Shown in pieces: positions 46,301 to 55,864 of a DNA stretch of 64,000 nt (its first letter is position 1; each line of letters starts with the position of its first letter). The notes below the pieces were generated by a model, which did not search any database, was not told the DNA's origin, and was given only the letters and a program-made list of their open reading frames with translations. The stretch covers positions 62,001 through 126,000 of the forward strand of contig NZ_JAJBZT010000004.1 in NCBI RefSeq assembly GCF_020564625.1. Reading direction: 5' to 3'. A program made the translations under genes and the position numbers. This DNA is from Leeia speluncae. Lineage in GTDB: Bacteria > Pseudomonadota > Gammaproteobacteria > Burkholderiales > Leeiaceae.

Positions 46301-46524
46301 ATTCAAATGAATCTGGTGTGTTTACCCAAATGTCTGGTGGCGGTGGAGATGGGGGTAATACGGTGACAGTTGCCCAAACCCCTGTAAATGGTACTACAAC
46401 GCTAGGGTCCGCTTCTTCAACCACTACTTTAACCTTTACAAATAACTGTTTGGGTACCTCATGCTCTAGTAACACCGCAAGTAAAGTTAGAGTTAATCGT
46501 GTTACATGGCGTGAGTTACTATAA
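43303..46524 (+). CDS. pilY1: Type IV pilus tip/biogenesis protein PilY1 (PilC)
   Basis: About 1073 residues. It has a signal peptide (~15-38, ending AMAA). A von Willebrand A-like region follows with the MIDAS motif DDSGS at 59-63 and LTDGAPNDR near 206. A C-terminal PilY1 beta-propeller (~430-1000) carries the calcium-binding type loop DIGQDGIVD near 703 and a second Asp-rich loop DIDQDGYAGVGD near 926. PilY1/PilC sits at the pilus tip or outer membrane and controls extension/retraction, adhesion and twitching. It begins the operon with fimT-pilV-pilW-pilX-pilE. The start is ATG 43303 after GGGGAAG; a GTG at 43297 would add two residues. Thr/Ser/Asn-rich and A/T-richer than the housekeeping genes around it. 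Confidence 0.9.
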   Translation: MRSQKSKMLGVHRQKQISLVVASSILYLSGMHAMAASPYPAVPQYSAVTVPPNIMLLIDDSGSMQDCPSGSGCYNSSGVNKSKNSPYENKMRIAVTVSNDLIAANPSMKWGLFTFQNTSGLMRAPVKVRDTNASLTEIQNIITPLVPSYGTPLATTFNEITRYFRGQSSLYSRDTDPLTGGTQTTYTSPIQYRCQKNFVIILTDGAPNDRNSFPTENSTNTTRLPYRDNNAYPAGSNYNTTALAYLAKFAHDVDLIQGGTDSDGVSYDATDFPKQTISTYMVGFAAPGSANAVFTQTTAWGGGQYFAATNKAALISSLNTIVQSISNQVANSRQVIASTTTVDASTKMIKGIYDTSDWHGDVLIAPYNGGNPDWGNAISAMTVMRNTAAANSTWYDSRVVLTGLVTGTTTVTTTPLAFTKAALPTYAAYWNLLGSTTTDKQNVVDFIRGKQGISGYRTRLNNASQDQLLGDFLDTNPVNVGVPSGSSNLADYTTFKTANASRGMVFAGANDGMLHGFNTSNGAEVVGYVPSSVYGNLPDLTSTSYSGSAHKYYVDGPLIATDIKVQRAGETSASWKTVLVGALAQGGKGVYALDVTNTSNFTQATPSKAVMWEYTNKHDASIGYNFSKALITVARTSSSTAEPVAIIPSGYDNNTTDSPNDTISDSTSTNKLYVIRLRDGALIRSISVPVTGAGLSAPAGVDIGQDGIVDYIYSGDLNGNLWRFKLTDNNPANWNVSSTPIFTAKNASNQNQPIFYRPVISTAKDGAGNKLGTVIVFGTGRLLTTADRTNTNVQSLYGVLDRYDSSSDSFTSNNLTRSNLIQQTVNTTNQKNVTDSNKLQGTYRNISQNAVDLTNVGTYGWYIDLPDSGSRLAANPRLEEASDGSLSAVWFPTGQPVSSGQCTAGGEGWLYSVNSLTGSPLQTSFLDIDQDGYAGVGDNLDFNSDGQVTADARDSASGYKLNFYPAEMSRIGLSTTTVSNGVSASTGNFGDQGSTVALKDSNESGVFTQMSGGGGDGGNTVTVAQTPVNGTTTLGSASSTTTLTFTNNCLGTSCSSNTASKVRVNRVTWRELL

Positions 46525-46532
46525 GTCTTTAG

Positions 46533-47123
46533 ATGATACGAAGAGAGACTCAATTGAAACAAAATTTGAATCCTGCTCATCTTAAACGTGAGCACGCTGG
46601 ATTTTCACTAATTGAGATGATGGTGGCGGTGGGGATTGCCGGTATTTTGCTAGCCATTGCAATTCCAAATGTAACTACTTGGCTTTCGCAAGCAAGGCTA
46701 GCTACAACATCAGATCAATTGGTGGAGTCTCTCTCTCTTGCAAAGCAAGAGGCAATAAAGCGTAGATCTACTGTGAGTGTTTGTGCTGCAACTACACCAA
46801 ATACAGCAACGGCGTGTAGTGGAACGGCATCTGATTGGTCTAAAGGGTGGATTGTCCTTGCAGGTACAACCGTTCTAAATAGATATACGGCGCCAAGTAA
46901 CTTGACGATAAGCACAGATAGTAACGTGAACTCCGGCACCACTGCGACGTTTACGACCGTGACATTTGGTGCAACTGTCGGGTTTTTATCTGCCCCAACA
47001 TTAGCAGGAACAGGTACCCAAGTCGCGTGCTTGCAAATGACGATGACAGGAGGGATGACTCAACGCATTGAAGTGATTCCATCGGGGCGGATAGTGAAAA
47101 GTTTTAATGGCACCTGTGTCTAA
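46533..47123 (+). CDS. fimT: FimT/GspH-family minor pseudopilin
   Basis: 196 residues. The prepilin peptidase site is AGFSLIEMMVAVGIAGILLA, with the type IV pilin Glu at position 5 of the mature protein, preceded by a ~27-residue leader. The body contains a GspH-like beta domain with Cys in VSVCAAT and near the C-terminus (FNGTC). Initiates pilus assembly with PilV/W/X. A TTG at 46554 is an alternative start giving a shorter leader. Confidence 0.85.
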   Translation: MIRRETQLKQNLNPAHLKREHAGFSLIEMMVAVGIAGILLAIAIPNVTTWLSQARLATTSDQLVESLSLAKQEAIKRRSTVSVCAATTPNTATACSGTASDWSKGWIVLAGTTVLNRYTAPSNLTISTDSNVNSGTTATFTTVTFGATVGFLSAPTLAGTGTQVACLQMTMTGGMTQRIEVIPSGRIVKSFNGTCV

Positions 47124-47143
47124 GTGATGAAGAGAGATTAAGC

Positions 47144-47701
47144 ATGAAAAGCAACAGACTAATTAGGCACGTCGTTAAAGAGAATGGTTTAACTCTGATA
47201 GAGGTCTTAATTTCTCTCGCTATTCTTTCTATTGGCTTATTGGGATTGGCGGGGCTTCAAGCAAGAACGCTAGAGAAGGTACAAAGCTCTTACTTTAAAG
47301 ATGTTGCTGCAGATTTGGTTTCTGATTTTGCTGATAGAGTGAGATCAAATCGTTCCCCTTGGATGATTGAAGATTCTGCAACTGCAGTCACTTATCCGAC
47401 TGCTCCAGATTACGCAGAAGTTAAAGCGGCTTGTACAGTGTCAGGTGATGTCTGGACTTGTGCTGGCGCAGGTGTCAATCATAATGCATCGACAACAGGT
47501 AATTCTATTGCTGTATCAGATATGACAGAATGGTTAAACTCAGTTGTAAACCAACTTCCAGGTGGTTCCGCAACAATTAGTGCCACTTCAATTCAAAACG
47601 GCAGGGCATGGCGATATCTTGTTACTTTATCTTGGGCAGGAAGTCGAAGCTTAAGCAGTGCAATCACCGGTGATGGAACATTAACCGCAGTAGTTGAATA
47701 A
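47144..47701 (+). CDS. pilV: Type IV pilus minor pilin PilV
   Basis: 185 residues with prepilin motif NGLTLIEVLISLAILSIGLL, the characteristic LAGLQARTLEKVQSSYF, and a beta-rich C-terminal region. Twenty bases after fimT and two before pilW, same operon. PilV is part of the minor pilin complex that primes pilus assembly in the inner membrane. Confidence 0.87.
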   Translation: MKSNRLIRHVVKENGLTLIEVLISLAILSIGLLGLAGLQARTLEKVQSSYFKDVAADLVSDFADRVRSNRSPWMIEDSATAVTYPTAPDYAEVKAACTVSGDVWTCAGAGVNHNASTTGNSIAVSDMTEWLNSVVNQLPGGSATISATSIQNGRAWRYLVTLSWAGSRSLSSAITGDGTLTAVVE

Positions 47702-47718
47702 CGTTGGATACACATGCT

Positions 47719-48540
47719 ATGCATACAGTCATGCTTGTAAAATCAATATACAAAGTTAGTAAGTCCCGCGGTTATACCATTGTTGAAATGATGGTTGCCG
47801 CGGCAGTGGCATCAATTGTTGCCTTAGCTGTTGGTAGTATTTACTTGTCTAGCAATAACACTCGAAGAGTGCAAGAAATGCAAAACAGGATGAGCGAGGA
47901 TGGCCGGTATGCCATGTTTATGCTGAATAAAATTATAGCGCAAGCAGGTTTTCGACCTGCGCCAAGTTCAAATGCCTATACAGACTTGGGTAACCAAATG
48001 CGTATTACACCAGACGGCACTGATCCTGATAAAAAGGCAACGATAAGATTTCAGAACGACAATACGAATGTAATTGGCTGTAATGGACAGGTGATTTCTG
48101 GTTCTGGCACAACTCAGGCATTAAGCATATCCTGGAGTGGCACAATTGGTGACCCACTAGTCTGTAATAATGGTAGTAATATGAGTTGGATTGGTGATAG
48201 TACAGGCGGGGTCGATACAAGTGTACAAGTCGCAGACTTTTTACTTACTTACGGCTTAGACACGACAAAAACGAATACGAATGTAACGTATGTCTGTGAT
48301 ATTGGAGCAAACACGGGTACTGGTGATTGTATTGCTGATAGTTATAACTCATCGCCAAGTGGTTCTTATGAAATTGTTTCTGTGCGTGCATGCCTTGTTC
48401 TACGATCATCTCAAGTAAGTACGGAGGTGGCGAAAGCTGCAGACTATAACGACTGTTCTGGTAATCCAATTAATAATAGCCAAACGGATGGACGGCTATA
48501 TAGAACCTTTTCAACTACCGTAGTAATGAGAAATCGCTAA
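47719..48540 (+). CDS. pilW: Type IV pilus minor pilin PilW
   Basis: About 273 residues. Prepilin site RGYTIVEMMVAAAVASIVAL, then the PilW-typical NRMSEDGRYAMFMLNKIIAQAGFRP (shown in part) and a large variable Cys-containing body. The start is uncertain: ATG 47719 or 47731, or TTG 47704. All lie before the leader peptidase site and so do not change the mature protein. Confidence 0.87.
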   Translation: MHTVMLVKSIYKVSKSRGYTIVEMMVAAAVASIVALAVGSIYLSSNNTRRVQEMQNRMSEDGRYAMFMLNKIIAQAGFRPAPSSNAYTDLGNQMRITPDGTDPDKKATIRFQNDNTNVIGCNGQVISGSGTTQALSISWSGTIGDPLVCNNGSNMSWIGDSTGGVDTSVQVADFLLTYGLDTTKTNTNVTYVCDIGANTGTGDCIADSYNSSPSGSYEIVSVRACLVLRSSQVSTEVAKAADYNDCSGNPINNSQTDGRLYRTFSTTVVMRNR

Positions 48541-48550
48541 GGGGCCAGAA

Positions 48551-49120
48551 ATGAGTAGGAGCTTAAGCGTTTGCAAAAATAGAGGGTTTGCACTCTTAGT
48601 GACACTTGTTATGCTGGTTGTTTTGACCATTATGATCATAGGCGGTGTTCGTTCTGCAACAATCGGTGAAAAAAGTGCCGGTGGCTATTTGGAGCGAACT
48701 AAGGCTTTTCAGCAAGCAGAGGTGTCATTAAGGCAGGGTGAATTGCAGTTACGTCAGCAAGGTTGTTATCCTCAGGTAGCTAATGGAACGGTAACGATTT
48801 CAACTGCGGTAACAACAGGAACCGCAACAGATTGTGAATTAACCGTTGGATATGATAGTACTTCTACAAGTGCACCTACCTCATGGAATGCTGCTTGGAA
48901 TACAGGTGCAACAATTAATGCGCCAGCTACTGCTGTCAGTGCTGTGAATAATACTGGAGGGTCAAGTGTGACGGTTGGCTCATACGTTATTCGCGTACAA
49001 GGTTCGAGTGTGGGGAACTGTCAAAAATATTCCGTTACTTCACGTGGCGTAGGGTCGGATAGTGGCGGCGTTAATGCTGCTGTTGTTCAGAGTATTGTTA
49101 ATGTTTGCAAAAATACGTGA
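48551..49120 (+). CDS. pilX: Type IV pilus minor pilin PilX
   Basis: 189 residues. The N-terminus [18 protein letters not shown] lacks the usual Glu5, as is normal for PilX proteins; [16 protein letters not shown] follows (the LRxAE-type helix). GGGG lies upstream of the ATG. Co-transcribed with pilW. Confidence 0.87.
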   Translation: MSRSLSVCKNRGFALLVTLVMLVVLTIMIIGGVRSATIGEKSAGGYLERTKAFQQAEVSLRQGELQLRQQGCYPQVANGTVTISTAVTTGTATDCELTVGYDSTSTSAPTSWNAAWNTGATINAPATAVSAVNNTGGSSVTVGSYVIRVQGSSVGNCQKYSVTSRGVGSDSGGVNAAVVQSIVNVCKNT

Positions 49121-49127
49121 GAATAAT

Positions 49128-49499
49128 ATGGTCAAACAAAAGGGATTTACACTAATTGAATTAATGATTGTTGTTGCAATTATAGGAATACTAGCTGCAA
49201 TAGCAATTCCTGCTTATCAACGGCATATTATTAAGACAAAGCGAGTGGATGGCCAGCGACAATTGGTTGAGTACTCTCAATCTATGGAGAGATATTTTAC
49301 TGCCAATAACTCCTATGTAAGCTCGGGAACCACTTGTGGAGTTACTTTCACTGATACCGATTTTTACCAATTTACCGGTTCATGCACTTCAACAACATTT
49401 ACCTTAACTGCTACTCCAGTATCTGGTAGTTCGCAGGCGGGAGATGGAAACCAGACGATTGATAATACAGGGGCAAGAACTGGTACTTGGTCTAGTTAA
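49128..49499 (+). CDS. pilE: Type IV pilin-like protein (PilE-type minor pilin)
   Basis: 123 residues. Prepilin site [20 protein letters not shown] with a short leader, then [18 protein letters not shown] and a two-Cys C-terminal region ([13 protein letters not shown]). Small size and position at the end of a minor pilin operon match the PilE minor pilin of Pseudomonas rather than a major pilin. The ATG at 49128 is seven bases after the pilX stop. Confidence 0.87.
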   Translation: MVKQKGFTLIELMIVVAIIGILAAIAIPAYQRHIIKTKRVDGQRQLVEYSQSMERYFTANNSYVSSGTTCGVTFTDTDFYQFTGSCTSTTFTLTATPVSGSSQAGDGNQTIDNTGARTGTWSS

Positions 49500-49524
49500 A
49501 TGATCCTAGGCCTCAATAAATAAA

Positions 49525-49548
49525 CAAAAAGCCCAGCCGGGCTTTTTG
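49525..49548. terminator. Convergent terminator pilE/ispH
   Basis: CAAAAAGCCC-AGCC-GGGCTTTTTG, a perfect 10-bp stem usable from both strands. Confidence 0.92.
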
Positions 49549-49560
49549 TCTTTGTATGGA

Positions 49561-50493
49561 TTACAGTCCCTTCGGCAAGTTAAACACAACGTCTTCATCT
49601 ACCGTTTTAAGTGTGTCGATCGTTGCACTAGACATGCTTTGAATGCGTTCAACTACGCCGTTGACTAACACTTCGGGGGCTGATGCACCCGCGGTGATGC
49701 CAACCTTGGTTGCTTTTTCAAACCACTCAGGTTTCAATTCACTGGCGTTATCGACCATATAGGCGGTAACACCACTTTGCTCCGCCACTTCACGAAGTCT
49801 ATTCGAGTTAGAGCTATTTTTTGAACCAATCACGATGATTAAATCGCTGGCTGTTGTTAGCTGCTTGACTGCATCTTGTCTATTTTGTGTGGCATAGCAA
49901 ATATCATCCTTCTTTGGTCCGACAATATTTGGGAATTTTGCTCTGAGCGCATCAATGACAATTGATGCGTCATCAACAGATAACGTGGTTTGTGTTACAT
50001 ACGCAAGCTGATCTGGTTTTTGTACTGCTAATGTTTGTACATCATCGGCTGTTTCAACTAAATACATGCCTTCTTGGGTTTGCCCCATGGTGCCTTCTAC
50101 TTCAGGATGGCCCTCATGACCAATCATGATGATTTCGAAGCCTTCCTTGCGAAGCTTTCGTACTTCTAAGTGAACTTTGGTAACGAGTGGGCAGGTGGCA
50201 TCAAAAATGGTTAACCCCAATGACTCCGCTTCTTCGCGTACAGCAAGCGAAACACCATGCGCGCTATAAATTAAAGTGCTACCTGCTGGCACATCTTTGA
50301 GATCATCTATAAAGATGGCACCCTTTTCTTTTAAGTTGTCTACAACAAAACGGTTATGCACCACCTCATGCCGAACATAAATAGGTGCGCCAAATTTCTC
50401 TAGCGCTCTTTCGACAATGCTAATCGCTCTATCTACACCCGCACAGAAGCCTCTTGGACTCGCAAGAATAATTTGTTGAAGTGGAGTATTCAT
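49561..50493 (-). CDS. ispH: 4-Hydroxy-3-methylbut-2-enyl diphosphate reductase
   Basis: 310 residues, the last enzyme of the MEP isoprenoid pathway, with an iron-sulfur cluster. Cys ligands are seen in [11 protein letters not shown] (~residue 17), [12 protein letters not shown] and [10 protein letters not shown]; the conserved His motifs SAHGVS and [11 protein letters not shown] are present. The gene overlaps lspA by four bases. ileS-lspA-ispH is a common order in Proteobacteria. Confidence 0.97.
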   Translation of the reverse strand: MNTPLQQIILASPRGFCAGVDRAISIVERALEKFGAPIYVRHEVVHNRFVVDNLKEKGAIFIDDLKDVPAGSTLIYSAHGVSLAVREEAESLGLTIFDATCPLVTKVHLEVRKLRKEGFEIIMIGHEGHPEVEGTMGQTQEGMYLVETADDVQTLAVQKPDQLAYVTQTTLSVDDASIVIDALRAKFPNIVGPKKDDICYATQNRQDAVKQLTTASDLIIVIGSKNSSNSNRLREVAEQSGVTAYMVDNASELKPEWFEKATKVGITAGASAPEVLVNGVVERIQSMSSATIDTLKTVDEDVVFNLPKGL

Positions 50494-50981
50494 TTTGCTA
50501 CTTTCTGCTTAGAGTGTAGAAGGCTGTCAAGGACAAGCAATATCGCCCCACCTACAATAAAACAATCTGCGGCATTAAAAGCTGGCCAATAATGCGAGCC
50601 AGCGTGAAATTGCAAAAAGTCGACTACTTTGCCTAGATAGATACGATCAATCACATTGCCAAGCGCCCCACCCATAATGCCAGTTAGGGATAGGCAATAT
50701 AACGATTTACTACTATCTTTCCACAGTTGGTGCAAGATAACTGCACTAACGATAAAGGCGATGCCAGAAAAAAACAGCATTTGCCAGCCGCCTGCATGCG
50801 CAAGAAAACTAAATGCCGCACCTGTATTAAACACCAGCACTAAATCAAAGAATGTGCTGTAAGTGATTAATTGGCCTGGGTACAGCGCCTGCTGTACCCA
50901 GTATTTAGTTAGCTGGTCAAAGCCAATAAATAAGAGTGCAATGACTATCCAAACATAAAAGCGCTGCTTTTGGTTGTTCAT
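50490..50981 (-). CDS. lspA: Lipoprotein signal peptidase
   Basis: 163 residues, four membrane helices, aspartic peptidase that removes signal peptides from prolipoproteins. Catalytic residues lie in [15 protein letters not shown] and [19 protein letters not shown] is the third signature. Three bases after ileS and overlapping ispH. Confidence 0.97.
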   Translation of the reverse strand: MNNQKQRFYVWIVIALLFIGFDQLTKYWVQQALYPGQLITYSTFFDLVLVFNTGAAFSFLAHAGGWQMLFFSGIAFIVSAVILHQLWKDSSKSLYCLSLTGIMGGALGNVIDRIYLGKVVDFLQFHAGSHYWPAFNAADCFIVGGAILLVLDSLLHSKQKVAK

Positions 50982-50984
50982 TTC

Positions 50985-53783
50985 TTAGGCGTGCTTTCTA
51001 GATTCGCCTGCTCCATGAAGATTGCTTACGCAACGTCCACACAGGTGTGAATGCTCTGCATGGCTACCAACATCAGCACGGTAGTGCCAGCAGCGCTCAC
51101 ATTTTTTGTAGGTAGTTGCAGTTGCCTGAATTGTTGGGGGCGCTGTCTCACTCTTTTCTACCGTAGCAGCAGAGGTAATGAGTACAAACTTCAAATCATC
51201 TTCTAGTGCAGCTAGTGCGGCAAAATCATCGTTCCCGGCTGAAATGACAACTTCAGCCTGTAGAGATGCGCCAATTTTGCCTTCTGTTCTTAGATTTTCG
51301 AGCACCTTTGTTACTTGAGCGCGTAGTTCTCTGACGCGTTTCCATTGCTCATTTAGTGTCTCGGCTTCTGAAATAGCCGGGAACTCATGGTGGGTATGTT
51401 CAAAGATACTATCTGTATGACCAAGTGTTTGCCAGACTTCTTCACATGTGAAGCTGAGTACTGGTGCAAGCATAATGGTTAAGCTTTGTGTCATGTGCCA
51501 TAACACGGTTTGTGCAGAACGACGAGCTAATGAGTCTGGTGCAGATGTATATAGACGGTCTTTTAAAACATCTAAGTAGAAACCACCAAGATCTTCTGAG
51601 CACCATGTGTTAATTGATGCCATTGCTTGGTGGAATGAATATCTGTCAAAAGATGGCAAGATCGTTTCATTTTGTAACTGATTAGCCAATGACAAGGCGT
51701 ACTTATCGATAGATAGTAAATTTTCAACAGAAACAGCATGTTTTGAAAAGTCAAAGTCTGCTAAGTTTGCCAGCAAGAAACGAAGGGTGTTACGAATACG
51801 GCGGTAAGACTCTGTAACGCGCTTTAAAATTTCATCAGAAATGTTTAATTCGCCCGAGTAGTCGGTAGATGCTACCCATAGGCGCAATACATCGGCTCCT
51901 AGTGTATCAATTACCTTCTGAGGAACAATCACATTGCCAAGTGATTTAGACATCTTGCGACCGTGTCCATCTACCACAAAGCCATGCGTTAGCAATTGCT
52001 TGTATGGCGCAGCACCAAACGTGGCGCAACCAGTTAGCATCGATGACATAAACCAGCCTCGATGTTGATCAGAACCTTCTAGATAAAGGTCTGCTGGGTG
52101 CGCTAGTTCTTCTCTTGTTTTTAGCACCGCAAAGTGGGTAGAGCCAGAGTCAAACCATACATCTAATGTGTCTGGTAGCTTACTGTATTTGTCAGCATCT
52201 GCGCCGAGTAGTTCGGTTGAATCAATTTCCCACCAAGCTTCAATACCTTTTGCTTCAATTGCTTTGGCAACCTTTTCTAAAATGCTGAGCGAATCTGGAT
52301 GCAATTCACCTGTTTCGTTATGAGCAAAGAAGGTCATTGGCACGCCCCAGAAACGCTGGCGCGAAATACACCAGTCTGGGCGATTTTTTTGCATCGCTTC
52401 TAGTCGTGCTCTACCCCAAGAAGGGAAAAACTCTGTTGCTTCTACCGCAGCTAGTGCTTTTTCTCTCAAAGAACGGCCGTCTGGCATTTGCTTATCCATA
52501 GAGATGAACCATTGGCTCGTTGCTCTAAAGATAATTGGTGTTTTGTGGCGCCAGCAATGTGGGTAGCTATGATTTAGCTTCTGGTTGCAAAGTAGAGCCT
52601 GTTTTTCAGTTAGTAGTTCAATAATAACGGGGTTGGCTTCCATGACTGATTTGCCTTCAACGAAGGCGGTACCAGTAACAAAGCGGCCATCGCCACCAAC
52701 TGGGTTATCAATTGAAAGCTTATATTTCTGCCCTACGATGTAATCTTCTTGACCATGTGCTGGTGCGGTGTGAACAAGGCCGGTACCTGATTCAACCGTG
52801 ACATGATCACCAAGAATCAATGGGACTTGACGGTCAAGGAATGGATGCTGAAGTAAGATGTTTTCCAGTGCATTACCAGTGGTTTCACCTGCAATACTCA
52901 CTTCTTCAAAGCCGTAGCGTTTTACTGCCGCTTCTACTAGTTCCCTTACAAGCACTAAATAGCCAACAGGCGTTTTTACTAGCTGATAAGTAAATTCTGG
53001 ATGGATAGACACTGCTTGGTTAGCTGGCAATGTCCAAGGCGTTGTAGTCCAAATAACTGCGAAGGCATCTGCGCCGTCTAATTTTGTCGAGAATGCTTTT
53101 TCAAGTTGCGCAACGTAGTTTGGTAATACGTTGAAAGCAACATCTATCGCTGGGGAAACACGATCTTCATACTCTACTTCTGCATCAGCTAGTGAAGATC
53201 CACAATCAATACACCAGTGAACAGGTTTTTTACCCGCGACCACATAGCCATTCTCATAAATTTTGCCTAGCGTACGGACGATTTCTGCTTCCGTTTGGAA
53301 ATTCATGGTTTTATATGGGTTTTCCCAGTCGCCCATAACGCCAAGGCGGATGAAGTCGGCCTTCTGACGTGTAATTTGAGATTCAGCATACTCACGGCAC
53401 AGTTCGCGAAACTTTGCCTTTGGTAATTGTTTGCCGTGTGTTTGTTCTACTTTGTGTTCGATTGGAAGGCCATGGCAATCCCAGCCTGGGACATATGGTG
53501 CGTCAAATCCCGCTAACGTTTTAGATTTAACAATCATATCTTTCAAGATTTTATTCACGGCATGGCCAATGTGAATATCACCGTTTGCATACGGAGGACC
53601 ATCATGAAGAATAAACTTAGGACGGCCTTTGCTAGCTTTGCGAATTTTTTGATAGCGATCTTCATCAAGCCATTTTTTTAGCATGCCTGGCTCACGTTTT
53701 GCCAAGTCGCCACGCATTGGAAAGCTAGTATCTAGCAGGTTGAGCGTGTTTTTGTAATCTGGTTTGTCACTGGCTTGGGTCAT
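50985..53783 (-). CDS. ileS: Isoleucyl-tRNA synthetase
   Basis: 932 residues, class I synthetase charging tRNAIle. The HIGH-type motif is in [15 protein letters not shown] near residue 68, the CP1 editing domain lies at ~190-400 ([11 protein letters not shown]), and the KMSKS motif is in [10 protein letters not shown] near 607. The C-terminal zinc-binding segment has two CxxC pairs (CERC, CGRC). This is the bacterial type-1 enzyme expected to be mupirocin-sensitive. Follows ribF on the same strand. Confidence 0.98.
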   Translation of the reverse strand: MTQASDKPDYKNTLNLLDTSFPMRGDLAKREPGMLKKWLDEDRYQKIRKASKGRPKFILHDGPPYANGDIHIGHAVNKILKDMIVKSKTLAGFDAPYVPGWDCHGLPIEHKVEQTHGKQLPKAKFRELCREYAESQITRQKADFIRLGVMGDWENPYKTMNFQTEAEIVRTLGKIYENGYVVAGKKPVHWCIDCGSSLADAEVEYEDRVSPAIDVAFNVLPNYVAQLEKAFSTKLDGADAFAVIWTTTPWTLPANQAVSIHPEFTYQLVKTPVGYLVLVRELVEAAVKRYGFEEVSIAGETTGNALENILLQHPFLDRQVPLILGDHVTVESGTGLVHTAPAHGQEDYIVGQKYKLSIDNPVGGDGRFVTGTAFVEGKSVMEANPVIIELLTEKQALLCNQKLNHSYPHCWRHKTPIIFRATSQWFISMDKQMPDGRSLREKALAAVEATEFFPSWGRARLEAMQKNRPDWCISRQRFWGVPMTFFAHNETGELHPDSLSILEKVAKAIEAKGIEAWWEIDSTELLGADADKYSKLPDTLDVWFDSGSTHFAVLKTREELAHPADLYLEGSDQHRGWFMSSMLTGCATFGAAPYKQLLTHGFVVDGHGRKMSKSLGNVIVPQKVIDTLGADVLRLWVASTDYSGELNISDEILKRVTESYRRIRNTLRFLLANLADFDFSKHAVSVENLLSIDKYALSLANQLQNETILPSFDRYSFHQAMASINTWCSEDLGGFYLDVLKDRLYTSAPDSLARRSAQTVLWHMTQSLTIMLAPVLSFTCEEVWQTLGHTDSIFEHTHHEFPAISEAETLNEQWKRVRELRAQVTKVLENLRTEGKIGASLQAEVVISAGNDDFAALAALEDDLKFVLITSAATVEKSETAPPTIQATATTYKKCERCWHYRADVGSHAEHSHLCGRCVSNLHGAGESRKHA

Positions 53784-53854
53784 TTTAAATTCGTGTCCTG
53801 TGATTGCAATCGGATGTTGTTAGCACATCCAAGTATGTTAGTTATCTGTTGTTT

Positions 53855-54832
53855 TTAACGAGTCACTTTGCTCAGTAAAGGCAGTGCGCTGGTCGTCAGT
53901 AAGTTAGGATGCTGTACAAAGTATTGTTTTACTTGCGCTACGTCTTTATTAATCTGAGTCACTAAACTATCTAGATCTGGGTATTTTTCTTCATTCCGCA
54001 GCTTATGATGGAATCTAACCCCTACATGTTTGCCATATAGATTTCCTGAGAAATCTAATAAGAAGACTTCTAGTGTTGGAAGGCCATTCGACATTACCGT
54101 TGGGCGCACCCCAAAACTAGCCGCGCCTGGAATTGGTTTGTCATCAATCCCATCAACGGAAACAGCGAAAATGCCTGATAGCGGAGGTCTATTATGTTTG
54201 ATATGAATGTTGGCGGTAGGAAAGCCAATGGTTCTACCTAATTTGTTGCCATGGACTACTTTTCCGCTAACACGATATGGTCTTAGCAACATGGAAGTCG
54301 CATCTTCTAATCGACCACTTTCAAGTGAGTCTCTAATTCGTGTGCTTGAGACGCGTGATTCTTCTTGTAAAAACGTGGTCATCGAAGAGAGTTCAAATAA
54401 ACCATTTTCTGCAAACTGCTGTAATAAGGCAAAGTTGCCTTTACGTTTCGCACCAAAACAGAAGTCATCCCCAATCAGTAGGTAGCTGGTATGTAGTTGT
54501 TTTTTGAGTAATTCTACAACAAAGTCTTCCGCACTGATCGATGCAAGCGCAGAACGAAATGGGTAGATGCAGACATAATCAATACCCATTTCGCGAAAAA
54601 GCTCAAGCTTTTCGCGAAGCGAAGTTAAGCGCGTTGGCGCCGTCTGGCTGGAGAAAAATTCTTTTGGGTGTGGCTCGAAGGTAATGACGAGTGTAGGCAG
54701 TGAGCGAGATTGCGCTTCACTTTTTAAGCGTTGTAACAAAGCTTGATGACCTGCGTGAATGCCATCAAAGTTACCAATGGTAACTGCACATGGAGACGCA
54801 TGTACAGAATGTAATCCTCTATATACCTGCAT
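53855..54832 (-). CDS. ribF: Bifunctional riboflavin kinase / FAD synthetase
   Basis: 325 residues. The N-terminal FAD synthetase domain has NFDGIHAGHQALL (~22-34) and the SSTRIRDSLESG motif; the C-terminal riboflavin kinase domain carries GKVVHGNKLGRTIGFPTANI. It makes FMN and FAD. The ATG at 54832 has GAGGT upstream; the frame opens to 54877 without similarity. ribF-ileS-lspA-ispH is a conserved row. Confidence 0.96.
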   Translation of the reverse strand: MQVYRGLHSVHASPCAVTIGNFDGIHAGHQALLQRLKSEAQSRSLPTLVITFEPHPKEFFSSQTAPTRLTSLREKLELFREMGIDYVCIYPFRSALASISAEDFVVELLKKQLHTSYLLIGDDFCFGAKRKGNFALLQQFAENGLFELSSMTTFLQEESRVSSTRIRDSLESGRLEDATSMLLRPYRVSGKVVHGNKLGRTIGFPTANIHIKHNRPPLSGIFAVSVDGIDDKPIPGAASFGVRPTVMSNGLPTLEVFLLDFSGNLYGKHVGVRFHHKLRNEEKYPDLDSLVTQINKDVAQVKQYFVQHPNLLTTSALPLLSKVTR

Positions 54833-54916
54833 GCCTACCTCGTTTAAAAACAAGATTTTATCGGAGGCAGGGGGCAAGGGTCTAGTTTATTTTTAGGGTT
54901 TATTTGAAGATGTCGC

Positions 54917-55864
54917 TTACTTCGCTGCAACAACCTGATTTCTACCGTTGTGTTTTGCTTCGTAAAGCGCCTGATCTGCCGCTTGCACCATTAGTTCATA
55001 GTTGGTCATTTCTGGTGAAAATTGCGATACACCAAGGCTAGCAGAGACAGGGATCTCAATGTCGCCAAACGGAACTGGGTCTGCTGCAATCGTTTCGCGA
55101 ATTCTTTCTGCTAGCGTTAAGCCGCCTTCAAGGTCTGTGTCTGGCAAGATTAATGCAAACTCTTCGCCGCCGTAGCGGCCTACTACATCAAGGGCTCGAA
55201 CGAGTGATTTAACTCGTTTTGCGACGGTTTTTAGGACTTCATCTCCGGCGAGGTGGCCATATGTATCATTGACGCGCTTGAAATGATCCAGATCAAAAAT
55301 GATGGTGGTCAAGTTGCTGCCGTGTCTAGATGCTCTGCCAAATTCACTGTGGTAGCGTTGTTGCAGATAGCGACGGTTATAGATGCCTGTTAGTCCATCG
55401 GTAATATTGCTTTCCTCTAACTTGGCTAGCGCTTCCGTTAGTTGCTGCTGATAGATAGCGGTGTCAGTGACGTCAAATATAGTGACAGAGACAAATGAAA
55501 CTAGTCCTGTTTCTGGATCTTTTAGAGGGGTGAATACACAATTCTGGCGCATGCAATCAATACCGCCTGTAATGGGGCGGTTATGATCAAACTGAAAGAG
55601 CCATGGGCGCTGTTCCCACGATGTAAAGGAAAAGTTTTTTAGTAAAAGAACGCCTTTAAGCTTTTTTTCAAGCCATTTTTGCGGAAGTTCTGGAAATGCT
55701 TCAAAGAGATGTTTGCCAAGCAATGCTTCTTCTGCAATGCCGCTATGCTTTGCTAGGTAGGCATTCCACATAACGATTCGAAAATCACTATCAACAATAA
55801 ACAAACCTGCTTCGATATTGTCTATGACAGCAGGGGCTAGTTGAGTGCTCTCCAAAGATGGCAT
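54917..55864 (-). CDS. PAS-GGDEF diguanylate cyclase
   Basis: 315 residues from ATG 55864, which overlaps the stop of the CheC-like gene as TAATG. A PAS domain spans ~8-130 (AGLFIVDSDFRIVMWN; the VSVTIFDVTD exit), then a short coiled coil and a GGDEF domain (~150-315) with intact active site RYGGEEF (GGEEF at 232-236). An inhibitory I-site RxxD (RALD, 223-226) lies exactly five residues before it. It should therefore make cyclic di-GMP and be feedback-inhibited. There is no membrane segment. Being third in a CheY-CheC-cyclase operon, it likely links that phosphorelay branch to c-di-GMP control of motility or pili. Confidence 0.92.
   Translation of the reverse strand: MPSLESTQLAPAVIDNIEAGLFIVDSDFRIVMWNAYLAKHSGIAEEALLGKHLFEAFPELPQKWLEKKLKGVLLLKNFSFTSWEQRPWLFQFDHNRPITGGIDCMRQNCVFTPLKDPETGLVSFVSVTIFDVTDTAIYQQQLTEALAKLEESNITDGLTGIYNRRYLQQRYHSEFGRASRHGSNLTTIIFDLDHFKRVNDTYGHLAGDEVLKTVAKRVKSLVRALDVVGRYGGEEFALILPDTDLEGGLTLAERIRETIAADPVPFGDIEIPVSASLGVSQFSPEMTNYELMVQAADQALYEAKHNGRNQVVAAK

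Noticed and set aside
52480-54660. GCCGTCTGG strings resembling the Neisseria DNA uptake sequence
   Set aside because: Only isolated copies inside ileS and ribF coding sequence, none match GCCGTCTGAA and none form terminator pairs; no enrichment seen.
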